Both the position numbers and the translations under genes were made by a program. Below the pieces are notes generated by a model that searched no databases, was not told the origin of the DNA, and saw only the letters and a program-made list of their open reading frames with translations. From Firmicutes bacterium ADurb.Bin467 (GTDB lineage: Bacteria; Bacillota; Clostridia; Christensenellales; Aristaeellaceae), in assembly GCA_002068815.1 (NCBI GenBank), contig MWAC01000107.1, positions 1 through 5,541 of the forward strand: 5,541 bases of DNA. Reading direction: 5' to 3'. This document shows positions 3,581-5,541 of the stretch, piece after piece; within the stretch, counting starts at the first letter, position 1; each line of letters begins with the position of its first letter.

Positions 3581-5541
3581 TCACCCCTCCCCGAGCATCC
3601 TGTCCAGCACGTTCAAAAGCACATCCTTCGCCCCGTCGCCCGCGGTCGCCCCGACGCAGCTCGGGCAGCCGCTCTCGCACGGGCACGCGCCAAGCATCTC
3701 TCGGGCCCTCAGAAACAGCTCCTTGTCCATCTCAAACACGCGGTCGGAGAGCCCTACGCCGCCCGGCAGCGCGTCGTAGAGGTAGATCGTCGGACGCCAG
3801 GTGTACGGGTCCCGCACGTGGTAGACGACCGATACGTCCTGCGGCGCGCACATCAGATAAATCGGCGCGATGTGGCGCAAAATGTGCGCGAGTCCGACCA
3901 TCGCGTTCTTGACCGGCTCGCGCTCGTACTCGGTCTCGAGCCAGTCGGGAAGCGTCCACCACGCGGCGGTCGTGTGCATCTCGAGCTCGGGGAGCGTCAC
4001 CGGGCCCCAGCCGAGGTTCTCGTGCGTGTCGAAGCGTATCTTCTTGAACAGCGCGACGATGGAGCTCACGAGCACCTCGCCGCGCGCGCGGGTCAGCGAG
4101 CCGTCCTCGACGCGCTCGAACTCGTCGAGCACCTTGAGGCTCGTGACGAGGTCCGCGTCCGTGTAGTAGCCGACGTCTACCCTGCGCACATACCCCTTCT
4201 TGCCGTCGAAGTCGAGCTGTTCGACCTGGTACTGCACGCCCTCGTGCATGTAGATCGCGAACTGATGCAGGAGCATCGGCACCGTGAAGCGGTCCATCTC
4301 GCCGATCACGCGGTGCTTCTTCGGGTCCGTGATGTCGACGATCAGGAAGTTCTGGTCGCTCGCCGAGCGCAGATTGATGCCCGCCTGCGGGAACTCCTCG
4401 GCCATCCAGTAATACCGACCGGCGACGTGCCGGAGGATCGACTGCTCGGCGAGATAATCCAGCAATTCGTCCGCGTCCGGCGCGCCCTCGAAGCCCTCTT
4501 GGTCCACAAACGGCAGCTCGTACGCCGCGCACTTCAGGTGATTGAGCAATATGTACAGGTTGTTCGGGTTGATCAGCGCCCGCTCGGGCGACTGGCCGAA
4601 GAAGTAGTCGGGGTGGTTGATGATGTACTGGTCGAGCGGATTCGAGCTCGCGACGACGACGAGCAGGCTCTTGCTGCCCCGCCGCCCCGCGCGCCCGGCC
4701 TGCTGCCATGTGCTCGCGATGGTCCCCGGGTAGCCGCAGAGCACGCACGCGTCGAGCTGGCCGATGTCGATGCCCAATTCCAGCGCGTTCGTCGAGACGA
4801 CCGACAGGATTTGCCCCGCGCGCAGTTCGCGCTCGATCTCGCGGCGCTGCGTCGGCAGGTATCCGCCGCGGTAGCCGCGCACCTTGCCGGCGTTGCCGAG
4901 CGGGTCGCGCACCATATCCTTGAGGTAGCGCACAAGCACCTCGACCGTCAGCCTCGCCTTCGCGAACACGATGTGCTGAATCCCGGCGTGCAGAAGCCCG
5001 GCGGCGATGTTGCGCGCCTCCGGGATCGAGCCCGCGCGGATGCCGAGCTGCCGGTTCACGACCGGCGGATTGTAGAACGCGATGTGCCGCTCGCCCGCGG
5101 GCGCGCCGTTCTCGTCGATCAATTTCACCGGCCGCCCGATCATCGCCTCGGCCAGCTCCGCCGGGTTCGCGATCGTCGCCGAGCAGCAGATGAACGTAGG
5201 ATTCGAGCCGTAGAAACGGCAGATGCGCTTGAGCCGCCGCACGACGTTCGCGAGGTTCGAGCCGAACACGCCGCGGTAGGCGTGGATCTCGTCGACGACC
5301 ACGTAGCGCAGGTGTGAGAAGAACCGGTTCCAGCGGGCGTGATGGGGCAGGATGCCCTGGTGGAGCATGTCGGGGTTGGTCAGCAGGACGCTGCCCGTGT
5401 CGCGAAGCTTGGTGCGCATGTTCTGCGGGGTATCGCCGTCGTAGGGGCCGGCGACGAAGTCCAGGCCTTCGTCCGGGCGGCGGAACAGCTCGAGGGCCCG
5501 CAGTTGGTCCTGCGTGAGGGCCTTGGTCGGATACAGGCACA
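3581..5541 (-). CDS. mrfA: MrfA (YprA)-family DEAD/DEAH helicase with C-terminal zinc-binding domain (5' end outside window)
   Basis: ATP-dependent 3'-5' DNA helicase; in Bacillus subtilis MrfA acts with the exonuclease MrfB in repair of mitomycin C damage, independently of UvrABC. The frame is open to the right edge, giving 652 visible residues; the N-terminal part with Walker A (GxGKT), about 100 residues by comparison with the 749 of B. subtilis, is missing. The ATG at 5419 is internal. Numbering from the edge, motifs in order are: Ia YPTKAL (3-8), TNPDMLH (54-60), Walker B DEIH (83-86) within DEIHAYRGVFGS, motif III SATI (120-123), RGYRGGYLP (221-229), motif V STNALELGIDIG (249-260), and motif VI QQAGRAGRR (279-287). 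The C-terminal DUF1998/MZB domain (about 551-630) has the LYDALPGGVGLS block and four Cys at 619, 621, 625 and 628 (CPCESGCPSC) that should bind zinc or a metal cluster. It ends 6 bp from the stop of the convergent 95-residue gene, and mrfB does not follow it. Assignment is strong; the exact damage repaired here is inferred. Confidence 0.94.
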   Translation of the reverse strand, partial: CLYPTKALTQDQLRALELFRRPDEGLDFVAGPYDGDTPQNMRTKLRDTGSVLLTNPDMLHQGILPHHARWNRFFSHLRYVVVDEIHAYRGVFGSNLANVVRRLKRICRFYGSNPTFICCSATIANPAELAEAMIGRPVKLIDENGAPAGERHIAFYNPPVVNRQLGIRAGSIPEARNIAAGLLHAGIQHIVFAKARLTVEVLVRYLKDMVRDPLGNAGKVRGYRGGYLPTQRREIERELRAGQILSVVSTNALELGIDIGQLDACVLCGYPGTIASTWQQAGRAGRRGSKSLLVVVASSNPLDQYIINHPDYFFGQSPERALINPNNLYILLNHLKCAAYELPFVDQEGFEGAPDADELLDYLAEQSILRHVAGRYYWMAEEFPQAGINLRSASDQNFLIVDITDPKKHRVIGEMDRFTVPMLLHQFAIYMHEGVQYQVEQLDFDGKKGYVRRVDVGYYTDADLVTSLKVLDEFERVEDGSLTRARGEVLVSSIVALFKKIRFDTHENLGWGPVTLPELEMHTTAAWWTLPDWLETEYEREPVKNAMVGLAHILRHIAPIYLMCAPQDVSVVYHVRDPYTWRPTIYLYDALPGGVGLSDRVFEMDKELFLRAREMLGACPCESGCPSCVGATAGDGAKDVLLNVLDRMLGEG

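Noticed and set aside
3571..3912. Open frame of 113 codons on the + strand opposite the mrfA 3' end
   Set aside because: Ser/Arg/Pro-rich product antisense to the conserved zinc-binding domain; it has no start signals.
3818..5317. Long open frame of 499 codons on the + strand opposite mrfA
   Set aside because: It is antisense to a well-supported helicase gene; the product is Arg/Val/His/Asp-rich with low complexity and no recognisable motif. GC-rich codon bias removes stops from the opposite strand.
3732..5540. Open frame of 602 codons on the - strand in another frame of mrfA
   Set aside because: Its Arg/Pro/Ala/Gly-rich product is typical of a frame-shifted read of GC-rich DNA, and all helicase motifs are in the other frame.

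Overview
This GC-rich bacterial window holds two partial genes at its edges, two complete genes and one complete very small gene. The best guess for the source is a GC-rich member of the Bacillota, probably Clostridia. The reasons are the MrfA/YprA-type helicase, the PepF-type M3 peptidase, a small ribbon-helix-helix (RHH) protein of a type common in gut Clostridia, strong GAGGTG-like ribosome binding sites and a classic Rho-independent terminator. This is inferred from remembered family patterns, not from a database search.

Left part, + strand (1-2991): the C-terminal part of a P-type cation ATPase, most like Ca2+ pumps, is followed after 12 bases by a complete oligoendopeptidase F gene (pepF). 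The pepF Shine-Dalgarno overlaps the ATPase stop codon, so the two are very probably co-transcribed and may be translationally coupled. A strong hairpin plus T-run ends this unit at 3002-3037.

Middle part (3036-3574): a compact divergent pair sits between the housekeeping-type genes. On the - strand a 51-residue RHH (CopG/Arc-like) DNA-binding protein starts with GTG (3191-3036). On the + strand an unrecognised acidic 95-residue protein starts at 3287. They share a 95-bp AT-rich spacer (3192-3286) with a sigma70-like promoter and 9-10 bp repeats in RHH-operator style. Their codon use is less GC-biased than that of the flanking genes, so the pair looks like a small accessory cassette. It is the part of the window most worth following up: a plausible autoregulated regulator-target or toxin-antitoxin-like module of unknown function.

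Right part, - strand (3581-5541): a DEAD/DEAH-box helicase of the MrfA (YprA) DNA-repair family, running off the right edge without its N-terminal Walker A region. It ends 6 bp from the stop of the unknown gene, tail to tail, with no visible terminator between. The partner nuclease gene mrfB is not next to it on the downstream side.

No tRNA, rRNA, CRISPR array, insertion sequence or attachment site was seen.
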